A stretch of DNA of 64,000 nucleotides, taken from positions 255,500-319,499 of the forward strand of contig NZ_JAPQER010000001.1 of the NCBI RefSeq assembly GCF_026735135.1. The letters run 5' to 3'. Made by a program: the position numbers and the translations under genes. The notes under the pieces were generated by a model, which had not been told where the DNA came from, made no database searches, and was given only the letters and a program-made list of their open reading frames with translations. The stretch's first letter is position 1; each line of letters starts with the position of its first letter. Positions 46,913 to 55,484 of the stretch are shown piece by piece. The DNA comes from Clostridium aestuarii. GTDB taxonomy: Bacteria > Bacillota > Clostridia > Clostridiales > Clostridiaceae.

Positions 46913-48253
46913 TTATCTTCTGTTGCTCTTTCTCCAAATTTTCATATTCTGAGCCTCTTTAATTAATTCGTCACGGAAATCAGGATGAGCAATGTTTATG
47001 AGATTTTCAGCACGCTGCCAAGTGTTTTGACCTTTCATCTTTGCTATACCATATTCTGTTACTATCATATCAGTAGCTGATCTTGGATCAGTAACTATTG
47101 CACCTGGAGTAAGTATAGGCTTAATCCTTGAATACGTTTTACCTTTAATATTAATAGTTGAAGGCAAGCAAATAAAACTCTGTCCACCCTTTGATTTATA
47201 TGCCCCTTCTACAAAATCCAATTGTCCACCGGTACCACTTAAATGTTTAGTACCAATGCTCTCAGCGCAAACTTGCCCAAATAAATCCATTTCCACAGCA
47301 GCATTTATAGATATCATATCATCTATCTGAGCTATTACTTTTGGATCATTTGTATAATCTATAGGACACGATGCAAGTCCAGGATTATCATCTATAAATT
47401 CATACATTTCTTGTGTTCCCATAGCAAAAGAATAAACCTGTTTGTATCTGTCAATTGTTTTACGTGATCCATTTATTTTACCTGCTTTACTCATGTCCAC
47501 ATAAGCATCAGCATACATTTCAGTATGAACACCTAAATCTTTCAAATCAGATTGTGCCACCATCTTACCAACAGCATTTGGAACTCCTCCTATACCTAGT
47601 TGAATACAGTTTCCATCATACATACGACCTAAAATATACGAAGCAATCTTTTTATCAATTTCATTAGGCTCAACTGCAGGTAAAGTACACAATGGAACAT
47701 TTTTACCTTCTACTACATAATCCACCTGTGAAATATGGACATTTTCCTGAAATCCTCCTAAACAACGAGGCAAATTTTCATTAACTTCTAAAATAACAGT
47801 TTTAGCTGTTTCAATCATTGCGCAACAACTTACAGAACTAGCTCCGAAATTAAAATAACCATATTTATCCATAGGAGTAACCATTATTACAGCTACATTT
47901 GTAGGAATACAGTCCTTACGAGTCATCATAGGGTTTTCATGAAGTTTTTGTGGACAATGATAAAGATTTTTACCAATATATTTTCTATCATAACCAGCTG
48001 TATGCCATGCACTCCATACAAAATGTTCTCCACTTGGATCAGCTTCAGCAGTATAGTGATAATAAGCACCTATATCACATCGTATCTTAACATCCCACAG
48101 CTCATCTTTTCGTTTAGACAATGCTTCATCAAAATCATGAGAACTATTAATTGTAGCAGCATATTCTACCCAATCACCAGATTTAACTAATTTAACTGCT
48201 TCCTCTACTGTAACAAGTTTCTTTTTATACTCATCTTTAAATCTTACATTCAT
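46913..48253 (-). CDS. Acetyl-CoA hydrolase/transferase family, butyryl-CoA:acetate CoA-transferase-like
   Basis: This 446-residue CoA-transferase has the catalytic Glu in CAESIGTKHLSGTGGQ and the glycine motif LGIGGVPNAVG. It also has the family segments GGFQENVHISQVDYVVEG and DPRSATDMIVTEYGIAKMKG. The best resemblance is to butyryl-CoA:acetate or 4-hydroxybutyrate CoA-transferases, which release the acid and form acetyl-CoA at the end of butyrate fermentation. It lies 40 nt downstream of an enoyl-CoA hydratase-type gene on the same strand. ATG follows ATAGGAATATGA. The exact acyl group is uncertain. Confidence 0.9.
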   Translation of the reverse strand: MNVRFKDEYKKKLVTVEEAVKLVKSGDWVEYAATINSSHDFDEALSKRKDELWDVKIRCDIGAYYHYTAEADPSGEHFVWSAWHTAGYDRKYIGKNLYHCPQKLHENPMMTRKDCIPTNVAVIMVTPMDKYGYFNFGASSVSCCAMIETAKTVILEVNENLPRCLGGFQENVHISQVDYVVEGKNVPLCTLPAVEPNEIDKKIASYILGRMYDGNCIQLGIGGVPNAVGKMVAQSDLKDLGVHTEMYADAYVDMSKAGKINGSRKTIDRYKQVYSFAMGTQEMYEFIDDNPGLASCPIDYTNDPKVIAQIDDMISINAAVEMDLFGQVCAESIGTKHLSGTGGQLDFVEGAYKSKGGQSFICLPSTINIKGKTYSRIKPILTPGAIVTDPRSATDMIVTEYGIAKMKGQNTWQRAENLINIAHPDFRDELIKEAQNMKIWRKSNRR

Positions 48254-48293
48254 ATTCCTATCATACTCCCCTTTTTAATTAAATTTTATTTAG

Positions 48294-49079
48294 TTATTTA
48301 CCAATATACTTAGGTTGTCTTTTTTCCAAGAAAGCTTTCAACCCTTCTTTAAAATCCTCGGTCTTACTACACTCTACCTGAGCTCTCACTTCTTCTTTTA
48401 AATATTCTTCAAAATCTGAGAATTGACTTTTATAAATTAATTCCTTTATGTTTTTATAAGAAACAGCAGGACCTTTTGCCATTTTTAATGCAAATTTATT
48501 TGTTTTCTCCTCAAGTTCTTCCTTCTTATATACCTCTGAAACTATACCCATGTCTAATGCTTCTCTTGCAGATATTTTCTTTCCTGTTAAAGCCAATTCA
48601 CTAGCTTTTGCTGCTCCCACAGCTCTTGTTAATAGATAAACACCCCCACAGTCAGGGATAAGTCCAATCTTTACAAATGCTTGTAAAAACAAAGCATTTT
48701 CTGCTGCAATACAAATATCACATGCTATGGCAACATTAAAACCAGCTCCTGCCACTGGCCCATGTACAGATGCAATAACAGGCTTAGGGAGTTTTTTAAT
48801 CTTCAATGCTACTTCCGCGGCTTTTTCAATTAATTGACTAAAGCCTTGTCCTTCTTCTATGGATTTATACATTGCCGCAATATCCCCACCACCGCTAAAT
48901 CCTTTTCCAGCTCCATTTAAAACTATTACCTTTACATTTGCATTTTTTTCACATTGGTCTAATTCTTCACTTAATTCCGATAGCAAAGAATAATCCATTG
49001 AATTTAAGTTATTTGGGCTATTAAGTGTAATCCTGGCAATACCATCGTTGTAAGTAGAAAGAATTTTTTTATAACTCAT
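48294..49079 (-). CDS. Enoyl-CoA hydratase/isomerase family protein
   Basis: This 261-residue crotonase-fold protein has the oxyanion-hole pair in NGAGKGFSGGGDIAAMYKSI and PVAGAGFNVAIACDICIA. A C-terminal KNIKELIYKS helix and the KAFLEKRQPKY ending are typical. The GGGD sequence and IPDCGGVYLL carry the usual acidic positions. It probably hydrates or isomerises a short enoyl-CoA. It is first in an operon with the CoA-transferase, pointing to a short acyl-CoA pathway. ATG follows ATAAGGAGTG. Confidence 0.9.
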   Translation of the reverse strand: MSYKKILSTYNDGIARITLNSPNNLNSMDYSLLSELSEELDQCEKNANVKVIVLNGAGKGFSGGGDIAAMYKSIEEGQGFSQLIEKAAEVALKIKKLPKPVIASVHGPVAGAGFNVAIACDICIAAENALFLQAFVKIGLIPDCGGVYLLTRAVGAAKASELALTGKKISAREALDMGIVSEVYKKEELEEKTNKFALKMAKGPAVSYKNIKELIYKSQFSDFEEYLKEEVRAQVECSKTEDFKEGLKAFLEKRQPKYIGK

Positions 49080-49189
49080 ACTATCACTCCTTATATTATT
49101 TTCTTTTTTTTCCTAATTTTACATAATAAAGTACATTGTATTATATGTAATTTTTTTGTTAATATGTTTGGTATATAAATAAAACTTCC

Positions 49190-49232
49190 TAAGAATCTTT
49201 AGGCTTAAATTCCTAAATTCTTAAGAAGTTTT
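49190..49232 (-). terminator. Hairpin of the recurrent family with yqfO-unit flank
   Basis: AAAACTTCCTAAGAATC pairs with TTCTTAAGAAGTTTT. The preceding TTGGTATATAAATAAAACTT equals the 3' end of the 56-residue ORF unit, so this is a relic junction upstream of the hydratase gene. It is not that gene's own terminator. Confidence 0.6.
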
Positions 49233-49353
49233 ATAAACTTTTATCTTTCCTCTTTATATGACTGCCGAGGTACAACATTCCTGTCACTCGAAGCACATTC
49301 TCTAAACATAAAACATATTATAATTTTATAAGTCTATGAAAGGACTGAGCAAT

Positions 49354-49932
49354 ATGTATAATTTTTATACAACATATCCATATCCTTACTATGTTAACAT
49401 CCCAATCTGTAATCCATACAATATGTGCTATGCTTGTGGAATGTATCCATATTCTTACTGGTTTAACGCATCAATGCATATGCATAACCCAGACTTTTGC
49501 AAACATTCTATTAAATTAAAGGATTATGGACCAGAACCGTTTGTATTTAATATTGAAGAGGCTACTAAGCAAAATAATACTTTTCGTACCGCTTTATGGA
49601 CAGGAGACAATTTGCAACTTACCTTGATGAGCATCGATGTTGGAGACGACATAGGTTTAGAGGTTCATCCCGAAGGTGATCAATTCATACGTATTGAAGA
49701 AGGTCAAGGACTTGTTAAAATGGGGGATAGTAAAGATAAATTGAACTTTCAAGCAAAAGTCTATGACGACTATGCAATCATGATACCTGCTGGTAAATGG
49801 CACAATGTAATCAACACAGGTGATAAACCACTTAAATTATACGCTCTCTATGCACCACCTGAGCATCCACGTGATACAGTTCATAAAACTAAAGCAGATG
49901 CAGAAGCTGCTGAAGAGAACTATGGCTACTAA
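49354..49932 (+). CDS. Cupin protein with Tyr/Pro-rich N-terminus
   Basis: This protein has about 192 residues from ATG at 49354, behind AAAGGA; an in-frame ATG at 49336 is possible. The first 45 residues are rich in Tyr, Pro and Cys (TTYPYPYYVNIPICNPYNMC), as in spore-coat proteins. Residues of about 60-165 form a cupin barrel: motif 1 HPEGDQFIRIEEGQG and motif 2 IPAGKWHNVINTG, giving a His/Asp/Glu/His-type metal site. The tail is acidic and Ala-rich. A spore-coat-associated dioxygenase or isomerase-like cupin is plausible, not shown. It is a single gene. Confidence 0.82.
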   Translation: MYNFYTTYPYPYYVNIPICNPYNMCYACGMYPYSYWFNASMHMHNPDFCKHSIKLKDYGPEPFVFNIEEATKQNNTFRTALWTGDNLQLTLMSIDVGDDIGLEVHPEGDQFIRIEEGQGLVKMGDSKDKLNFQAKVYDDYAIMIPAGKWHNVINTGDKPLKLYALYAPPEHPRDTVHKTKADAEAAEENYGY

Positions 49933-50001
49933 TATCAAAAGCACTGTAAAAACAGCTTCCTATGTTTACCTTTATTTATTGGGGTTTACTCTAACGTAGT
50001 G

Positions 50002-50026
50002 GCGAGGAAGGTTTACCTATCCTCGC
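50002..50026 (+). terminator. GC-rich hairpin after the cupin gene
   Basis: The GCGAGGA/TCCTCGC stem is followed by TTGCTAAAT. It lacks a clean U-tract, so termination is possible but weak. Confidence 0.45.
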
Positions 50027-50072
50027 TTGCTAAATACATTTAGTATATAAATAAAACTTTCACCTTTTCTCT

Positions 50073-50267
50073 TTATATGTCATATGCACTTAACATAGGT
50101 ATTATATTTATGACAGCTTCTTCATAAGGGTGAGCTTTTTTAAGTGTATCAACTGCCTTTTTTACAATTTCTTTTTTGCAACAAAATTCTACTTTACATT
50201 CTTCCTTTTCACATATTTCACCTATTGTACCTTCAAATGGATCAGCACCTTCTAAAGGTCTCCAAAA
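50073..50267 (-). pseudogene. 3' half of a YqfO-type gene
   Basis: The last 64 codons of a yqfO-type gene are intact to the stop (GADPFEGTIGEICE and HPYEEAVINIIP are recognisable). The 5' half is gone. It breaks off 7 nt from the amidohydrolase stop. It is over 90% like 53810-54000 by eye, and its downstream flank equals that of the intact copy. Confidence 0.9.
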
Positions 50268-50274
50268 AGAAAAA

Positions 50275-51627
50275 CTAAAAACGTTTAGGTAAAATAATAC
50301 CTGCTTTTTTAACTAATGCTGTTGCTTTTTCTTGTGCTTCTCTAATAATATCCTCCTCATTTATGGTTAATAATATTTTATTCTTCATTAACCACTTACC
50401 ATTACACATAGAAGATTCTATATCACTAGAGTGCATTGAATATACTATATTTCCAATTGGGTTATGGATAGGAATACTGCCAATAGATTTAGGATTAATA
50501 ATTATTAAATCTGCTTTTTTTCCTACCTCCAAAGAACCTATTTCATCTTCCCACAGGGCACAACCTGCACCATTTATTGTAGCCATCTCTAACACCTGTT
50601 CAGCAGGCACAACCTCTGGATTCAATCTTCTACCTTTATGTATCAATGAAGTTAAATGCATTTCATCAAACATATCCATTCTATTATTAGAAGGAGCACC
50701 GTCAGTTCCAATTGAAACATTGATTCCCTTTTCAAGCATTTCTGGAATACGTGCAAAACCTAAAACAACTTTCATTGCAGCACCAGGATTATGGGATACT
50801 TTTACATTATGAAGCTTAAACAAATCAATTTCTTGCTCTGTAAGCCACACAGTGTGCACAGCTAAAAAGTTTTTATCTAATACCCCTAATTTAGCTAAAT
50901 GCTCAACAGTAGTATTACCACGAGTTGCTTCTGCATATCTAACTTCCTCTTCTATTTCAGCAACATGCATATGAATACCAACTTCATATTTATCAGCTAG
51001 TTCTTTAGTTTTAGTTATCAACTTATCAGTAGTGTTAAATATAGTTCTTAATCCAAACCAATGCTTAATACGTCCATCTGCTTTACCATTCCATTTTTCA
51101 ACTAATTCTACTTGTTTCTCTAAAGCTTCCTCTGTGGTTTCTTGCCACTTTAATGGTAAACCATCACCACAATCCATAGTAGAACGGCAAAGAACCCCTC
51201 TAATTCCTGCTTCTGTTACTGCTTTTCCCATACCATCTACTTCTTGTCCACCAGCTTCACAGAAGGTAGTAACACCTGAACGTATTAGCTCCGCACAACA
51301 AGCTAGTGAAGAAATATAAGAATCCTCTAAATCCATATTACTTTCATACGGCCATATACGTTTACGAAGCCAAGTTAAAAGATCTACATCATCAGCTAAT
51401 CCCCTAGCTAATTGTTGCGATAAATGGACATGGGTATTTACCAAACCAGGCATTATAATTTTTCCATTGACATCTATAATTTCAACATTAGATTTAATTA
51501 ATTCAGCGTTTACATTACCTAAAGCAATGATTTTAGAATTTTCAATTAAAATATCCCCCTGTTGAAATATTTTTTTTGAACAATCCATTGTAATAATAAA
51601 ACCATTTTTTATTAAAATTTGACTCAT
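50275..51627 (-). CDS. Amidohydrolase, guanine/MTA-SAH deaminase-like (SsnA/MtaD group)
   Basis: This protein has about 450 residues from ATG at 51627, behind AAAGGAGATC. It is a TIM-barrel metal-dependent deaminase: NTHVHLSQQLARG (HxH), HMHVAEIEEE, HTVWLTEQEID and GTDGAPSNNRMDMFDE (metal Asp). The C-terminal composite domain holds KKADLIIINPKS. Relatives deaminate 5'-methylthioadenosine/SAH, 8-oxoguanine or guanine. The purine permease 80 nt upstream on the same strand shares the riboswitch-controlled transcript, so guanine or a related aminopurine is the likely substrate. The identity of the base is inference. Confidence 0.88.
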   Translation of the reverse strand: MSQILIKNGFIITMDCSKKIFQQGDILIENSKIIALGNVNAELIKSNVEIIDVNGKIIMPGLVNTHVHLSQQLARGLADDVDLLTWLRKRIWPYESNMDLEDSYISSLACCAELIRSGVTTFCEAGGQEVDGMGKAVTEAGIRGVLCRSTMDCGDGLPLKWQETTEEALEKQVELVEKWNGKADGRIKHWFGLRTIFNTTDKLITKTKELADKYEVGIHMHVAEIEEEVRYAEATRGNTTVEHLAKLGVLDKNFLAVHTVWLTEQEIDLFKLHNVKVSHNPGAAMKVVLGFARIPEMLEKGINVSIGTDGAPSNNRMDMFDEMHLTSLIHKGRRLNPEVVPAEQVLEMATINGAGCALWEDEIGSLEVGKKADLIIINPKSIGSIPIHNPIGNIVYSMHSSDIESSMCNGKWLMKNKILLTINEEDIIREAQEKATALVKKAGIILPKRF

Positions 51628-51707
51628 AATATGATCTCCTTTATATATATGTCTATTTTTTGCATATGTAGTTGAATGAAACATAGTAAAATTTAAATAT
51701 AAAAATT

Positions 51708-53057
51708 CTACACAGCCTCTTTGTATTCTTCTGATTTAGGTACTTGGGTAGCTGTTTTAGGCAAAAGTATATTTAATATTACTGCAGCTAAAGCCCCCAC
51801 TGTAATTCCAGAAGAAAAAATGTAATTTGCAAGGCTTGGCAAACTATTTAAGATATCTTTAGGTAAAACAGTAGTTCCAAGAGCTAAAAGTATAGGTAAT
51901 CCGATTAACAACATATTTCTTTCATCAAAATCTTCATGCTGAATTGATTTTAAACCGTTCATAGCAATAATTACACAAACTACTGCAAAAACTCCACTAA
52001 CAACTGCACTAGGTATACAAGCAATTACATTCATTAATTTAGGTAACATCCCAAGTATAACTAATATAATTCCTCCAGCCATAATAGCCATTCTGCTTCC
52101 AACACCTGTTACTGCAATAATACCTGCATTTGTTGAATAACCAGTCATTGGAGTACCACCAAACAATGCACCTACAAAACAACCAATTCCCTCACCGACA
52201 GCACCTCTATTTAAACTTTTATCAGTTAATTCCTTTCCAGTAACAGCAGAAACTGCAAACCAAGTTCCTGAAGTTTCAACTAAAATAACTGCATAAATAA
52301 ATAACATAGTTAAAATTGCTTTTAAATCAAATACCGGTTTCCCAAATGGTAATAATTTAGGGAATGAAAACCAATCTGCCTTTGCAACAGTTGTAAAATC
52401 TACTACACCTAATAATGAAGCTACTATAGTACCACCAATTAATGAAATCATTACAGATGTAAGTTTAACAAATTTACCAAACTTATTTGCTTTACGTCCA
52501 ATCATCATACAAATAACTAATAAGGATGATGAAACAAGAGCAAGGATGCAATTTGTTTTTAAATTACCAGGTGCAGTAAAAATGTTAGTCATAGCAACTG
52601 GCATTAAAGCGATACCTACTATGACAATGACAGTACCTCCAACAATATGTGGAATAAATTTAGAAATTATTTTTGAAAGAAAACGTAATGGATAACCAAG
52701 TATTATTAAAAATAAGGAACCTGGAATTAAACTACCAACCATGGCTTGCAGACCTAACTTGCTTCCTATAGCAGCTAATGCACCTATAGGAATATAGGAT
52801 GGTCCCTGCATAATAGGCAAGCGCATACATAAGCCAGTTTGTATTACTGTTGCAACTCCAGCGGCAATAAAACTCATTTGGATAAAATAAGCTGTATTTT
52901 GGGCATTAAGAGATAAAATACCTGCCAAAATTATAGGAACTATGTACAAATCCATAGCAAAAACGTGTTGTAACCCTAAAAAAAAGGCATATTTTACACT
53001 GATTTTTTCATCAATTCCAACAATTAAATTAGTATGTTTAGCTTTAGTGTTTTTCAT
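51708..53057 (-). CDS. NCS2-family xanthine/guanine permease
   Basis: This 449-residue permease has about 12-14 helices. NCS2 marks include the QMSFIAAGVATVIQTGLCMR region, MQGPSYIPIGALAA (substrate-site helix 3) and GTPMTGYSTNAGIIAVTGVGSR (helix 10 NxG motif). It imports a purine base with protons. The guanine riboswitch leader upstream and the deaminase gene downstream fit guanine, hypoxanthine or xanthine uptake. ATG follows TAGGAGGAT. It is first gene of a two-gene operon. Confidence 0.93.
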   Translation of the reverse strand: MKNTKAKHTNLIVGIDEKISVKYAFFLGLQHVFAMDLYIVPIILAGILSLNAQNTAYFIQMSFIAAGVATVIQTGLCMRLPIMQGPSYIPIGALAAIGSKLGLQAMVGSLIPGSLFLIILGYPLRFLSKIISKFIPHIVGGTVIVIVGIALMPVAMTNIFTAPGNLKTNCILALVSSSLLVICMMIGRKANKFGKFVKLTSVMISLIGGTIVASLLGVVDFTTVAKADWFSFPKLLPFGKPVFDLKAILTMLFIYAVILVETSGTWFAVSAVTGKELTDKSLNRGAVGEGIGCFVGALFGGTPMTGYSTNAGIIAVTGVGSRMAIMAGGIILVILGMLPKLMNVIACIPSAVVSGVFAVVCVIIAMNGLKSIQHEDFDERNMLLIGLPILLALGTTVLPKDILNSLPSLANYIFSSGITVGALAAVILNILLPKTATQVPKSEEYKEAV

Positions 53058-53100
53058 TATAAAATCCTCCTAATAAATTTCATTCTCATAATATAAAAAA

Positions 53101-53141
53101 GACGATAAGGTATTCATACTATAAATGAAAACCTTATCGTC
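53101..53141 (-). terminator. Riboswitch terminator of the permease operon
   Basis: GGACGATAAGG pairs with CCTTATCGTC and is followed by TTTTTT. It is identical in stem to the ade terminator except for one loop-proximal base. Confidence 0.88.
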
Positions 53142-53193
53142 CATTATTTTAGATAATAAAAATAAATATTTAAAATAACTATAAGCAGGATTC

Positions 53194-53262
53194 CACTCAT
53201 AGTCAGACAATTTAAGGTTATCTGGTAGAAACTTCCCTCCATATTCGGGAATTATATGAGCA
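53194..53262 (-). ncRNA. Purine riboswitch aptamer, guanine type (permease leader)
   Basis: P1 is CTCATA (53260-53255) with TATGAG (53201-53196). The core has GTTTCTACC, CCTTAAA and GACTATGAG, with C at the specificity position. It is a twin of 45587-45655, differing by one base in the L2 region (CGAATATGG versus CCAATATGG). Confidence 0.93.
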
Positions 53263-53490
53263 AGTTATTAAATTATAACTATATAAATAAATCTACAAAC
53301 TATTTAAATAAAATCAAATTAAGTAAAATAATGAATTATTTAAAAGAATTTGTAACCTGATATTATCAAAATTAACCTTTTAAGTCAATATTTTTTACGA
53401 ATATTAATATAAAAAAATATAATTTCACTCGTAAACGCCACGAAAGATTATTATATAATAAATTAATATTTCCGTTATCAATATATAAGT

Positions 53491-53534
53491 AAAACTCCTT
53501 AAGAACTTAAATTTCTAAATTCTTAAGAAGTTTT
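53491..53534. terminator. Hairpin of the recurrent family
   Basis: AAAACTCCTTAAGAACTT pairs with AAATTCTTAAGAAGTTTT. The following TTCTTTAATTTCTCATTTAT resembles 62936-62955, the end of the 89-residue gene, so this is a relic unit junction. Confidence 0.7.
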
Positions 53535-53616
53535 GTTGTCCAATATATAAATTCTTTAATTTCTCATTTATACTTTTCTATAACTTATTGCATTTAAAAT
53601 TTTAGGAGTGATTTTA

Positions 53617-53787
53617 ATGAAAATATTAAAAAATTTTTACGATAGATTATTTAAAAATACTGAGGAAAATGAAGTATCAATAATAGATACTTTAGAAGAA
53701 ATAAAAGATAAGCTTGATAATGATGAAAAATACAATTTAGCAGCATCAGAAGCTTTTATAAACATGCAGAATATGTTTAGTATATAA
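53617..53787 (+). CDS. 56-residue small protein, copy 1 of a family
   Basis: ATG at 53617 follows TTAGGAGTG. The product starts MKILKNFYDRLFKNTEENE and ends AASEAFINMQNMFSI. It is acidic, probably one amphipathic helix pair, with no membrane segment. A second copy at 62704 differs mainly by silent or conservative changes (N/K, Y/C, F/L), which supports real coding. It is convergent with the yqfO-type gene. The function is unknown. Confidence 0.7.
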   Translation: MKILKNFYDRLFKNTEENEVSIIDTLEEIKDKLDNDEKYNLAASEAFINMQNMFSI

Positions 53788-53809
53788 ATAAAACTTTCAC
53801 CTTTTCTAC

Positions 53810-54145
53810 TTATATGTCATATGCACTTAATATAGGTATTATATTTATGACAGCTTCTTCATAAGGATGAACTTTTTTAATTGTATCAACTGCCTTTTTT
53901 ACAATTTCTTTTTTGCAACAAAATTCTACTTTACATTCTTTTTCTTCACATATTTCACCTATTGTACCTTCAAAAGGATCAGCACCATCTAAAGGTCTCC
54001 AAAACCCTGTTACCTTAGACAAAGACATACAATTATCATAATTCCCACCTATAGTGAGTGCCCCTATATCATTAAGATTTTTTCTTAATTCTTTTAAATA
54101 TTCTTCTGGGATAAATGTTTCTATTTTAAAAGTATTAAACTGCAT
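53810..54145 (-). CDS. Stand-alone YqfO/NIF3-type (CutA-like) domain protein
   Basis: This 111-residue protein matches the central PII/CutA-like domain found inserted in NIF3-family YqfO proteins and also found alone. The motifs are KIETFIPEEYLKELRKNLND, GALTIGGNYDNCM, FWRPLDGADPFEGTIG and VHPYEEAVINIIPI. The HPYEE motif is diagnostic. The free-standing form is of unknown function, possibly a small trimeric metal- or ligand-binding protein. It is the only full-length copy here; truncated copies lie at 43494, 50073 and 62336. Confidence 0.88.
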   Translation of the reverse strand: MQFNTFKIETFIPEEYLKELRKNLNDIGALTIGGNYDNCMSLSKVTGFWRPLDGADPFEGTIGEICEEKECKVEFCCKKEIVKKAVDTIKKVHPYEEAVINIIPILSAYDI

Positions 54146-54375
54146 AATATATATTCCTTTCTATAATACATTTTTGCATAATTCTAAAATTCCATATCTA
54201 TATTCAGAATTTTTAATTATGAAATTTCCTCTATATTTTACCACTACTATACTTCTTTACAAATATATTTTTCTTAACAAAACATCATCATTACAAAACT
54301 GTAAGTTTAAAACTCTAAAATGTAATCTAAATGAATGGTTGATATTCTCTCTATTATATATAATTAAATTACGAA
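54146..54375. repeat. Upstream region of the yqfO unit, copy 1
   Basis: About 230 bp matches 62432-62655 with few differences. It includes ATATATTCCTTTCTATAATA at the yqfO start and GTTTAAAACTCTAAAATGTA at the far end. It probably holds divergent promoters. Part recurs at 41930. Confidence 0.85.
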
Positions 54376-54389
54376 ATTAATAAAAAAAA

Positions 54390-54540
54390 CGGCAAAGCCG
54401 CATCTTCTTCACTCAAAATAACCCGACAGCGTCAGGCATTAGCCTTCATAAAACTTTTGTAGTTTTTAATACACAAAAAGTTTTTTACAAACTCAATTAA
54501 AAATATGCATTAGCATGCGAGCTATAGCTCTTTTTATTAT
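54390..54540. other. Non-coding end of an IS91-like element
   Basis: This stretch has higher G+C than its surroundings. It includes ACGGCAAAGCCG (small hairpin) and AACCCGACAGCGTC, between the yqfO unit repeat and the transposase remnant. It is probably one terminus of the mobile element. Confidence 0.45.
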
Positions 54541-55050
54541 TTATTCCAAACTATATTTAATACCATGAACTCCTTCGTATTCTTTAGGATACATTATTCC
54601 CCCACAATTTTGGCACTTTAAAAGATCTACTCCAAAAGCTTTCAATATCCTATACTTCCACTTTCTTAATTTCCTCCTAGAATCCATAAGCTTATCATGA
54701 ATAAGCTTAAAGAATATACCTTTATGCTTATTGTTTTTTGAATACATCCCATAGTATCTAATCATTTTAAAATTTTTATTAGGCAAATGCGATATTACTT
54801 TTCCTATAAAATCTAGTAGATCCATTTCTAATTCTACTTTTTCTCCATCTTCATGTCTTTCATACCTAATAGTGACTTTATGACCATCATATTTCACTAC
54901 TCTAGATTCTGCAATATCAGGTCTCCCTGTATACCTTCCAACATACTTAGCTGCTCCATTTGAATCTTTAACTTGACCTTTACCATAAACATAAAATCCA
55001 TCTTTTAATTTTGCAAATTCCTGAAACCTTTTGAATTTAAATGTTTTAGA
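54541..55050 (-). pseudogene. IS91-family transposase, C-terminal remnant
   Basis: An open frame of about 169 codons follows an in-frame stop at 55051-55053. It carries the end of a Y2-type transposase: FYVYGKGQVKDSNGAAKYVG, then RYTGRPDIAESRV, HLPNKNFKMIRYYGMYSKN and a zinc-like LKCQNCGGIMYP. The catalytic tyrosine region is only partly present and the N-terminal two thirds are missing. It is a dead copy. Confidence 0.85.
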
Positions 55051-55096
55051 CTACTTCATTTTATCAAAAAAATTTATACTTTCCTATACAAAAATA

Positions 55097-55117
55097 AAAC
55101 AGCAAAATCTGCTGTTT
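55097..55117 (-). terminator. Small terminator hairpin
   Basis: AAACAGCAGATTTTGCTGTTT is followed on the minus strand by TATTTTTG, just beyond the small ORF ending at 55129. Confidence 0.7.
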
Positions 55118-55128
55118 AGATAATTCCT

Positions 55129-55284
55129 TTATATATTTTGTTTATATAAATATAAATCCATTATTTGATTATCATTCATTGTATACTTAAAATTTACAAA
55201 AAATTCTTTATCCTTAGGGGTCCTTCTGGACTCTAAGTGTCCCAGTTGTGTGTTTATGGGTAAAAGCAATTGATATTCTCTCAT
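55129..55284 (-). CDS. Possible 51-residue protein, unrecognised
   Basis: From ATG at 55284 the frame encodes MREYQLLLPINTQLGHLESR to a C-terminal DLYLYKQNI. The Shine-Dalgarno AAGGAG is 14 nt away, which is long. The ORF is followed by a good hairpin terminator and preceded by another hairpin (CTAGAGGCAGA/TCTACCTCTGG at 55341-55372). That supports a transcribed unit, either a small protein or a structured RNA. It lies between transposase and dpaL, so it may be part of a mobile relic. Confidence 0.35.
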   Translation of the reverse strand: MREYQLLLPINTQLGHLESRRTPKDKEFFVNFKYTMNDNQIMDLYLYKQNI

Positions 55285-55380
55285 ATTATTGATACAATCT
55301 CCTTGGTATTTTGTTTTTGTGATGATTACATAATACCAGAGGTAGATTCTTTTGAGTCTGCCTCTAGTATTTTTATACAA

Positions 55381-55434
55381 AAAAAAGGGCGTCTCAGCCC
55401 TAGAATATATTTTCTATTTTGAGACAGCCCTTTT
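55381..55434. terminator. Terminator of the diaminopropionate operon
   Basis: AAAAGGGC.GTCTCA pairs with TGAGACAGCCCTTTT and has A/T runs on both sides. It lies 51 nt beyond the dpaL stop and shares its core with 11964 and 33592. Confidence 0.85.
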
Positions 55435-55484
55435 CTATTTCAAGACGGAAAATTTTTGACGCATACAGCTCTACTAATTATATT

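Larger units (their letters stand above)
53085..53420 (-). repeat. 336-bp leader repeat, copy 2
   Basis: It is a gap-free twin of 45478-45813. The match ends within 25 nt of the permease start on one side and at about 53420 on the other. Confidence 0.9.

Noticed and set aside
54054..54380. Plus-strand open frame across the yqfO start, also seen at 62340
   Set aside because: Its coding sense is antisense to yqfO and continues into the promoter repeat. Both copies exist because the repeat does.
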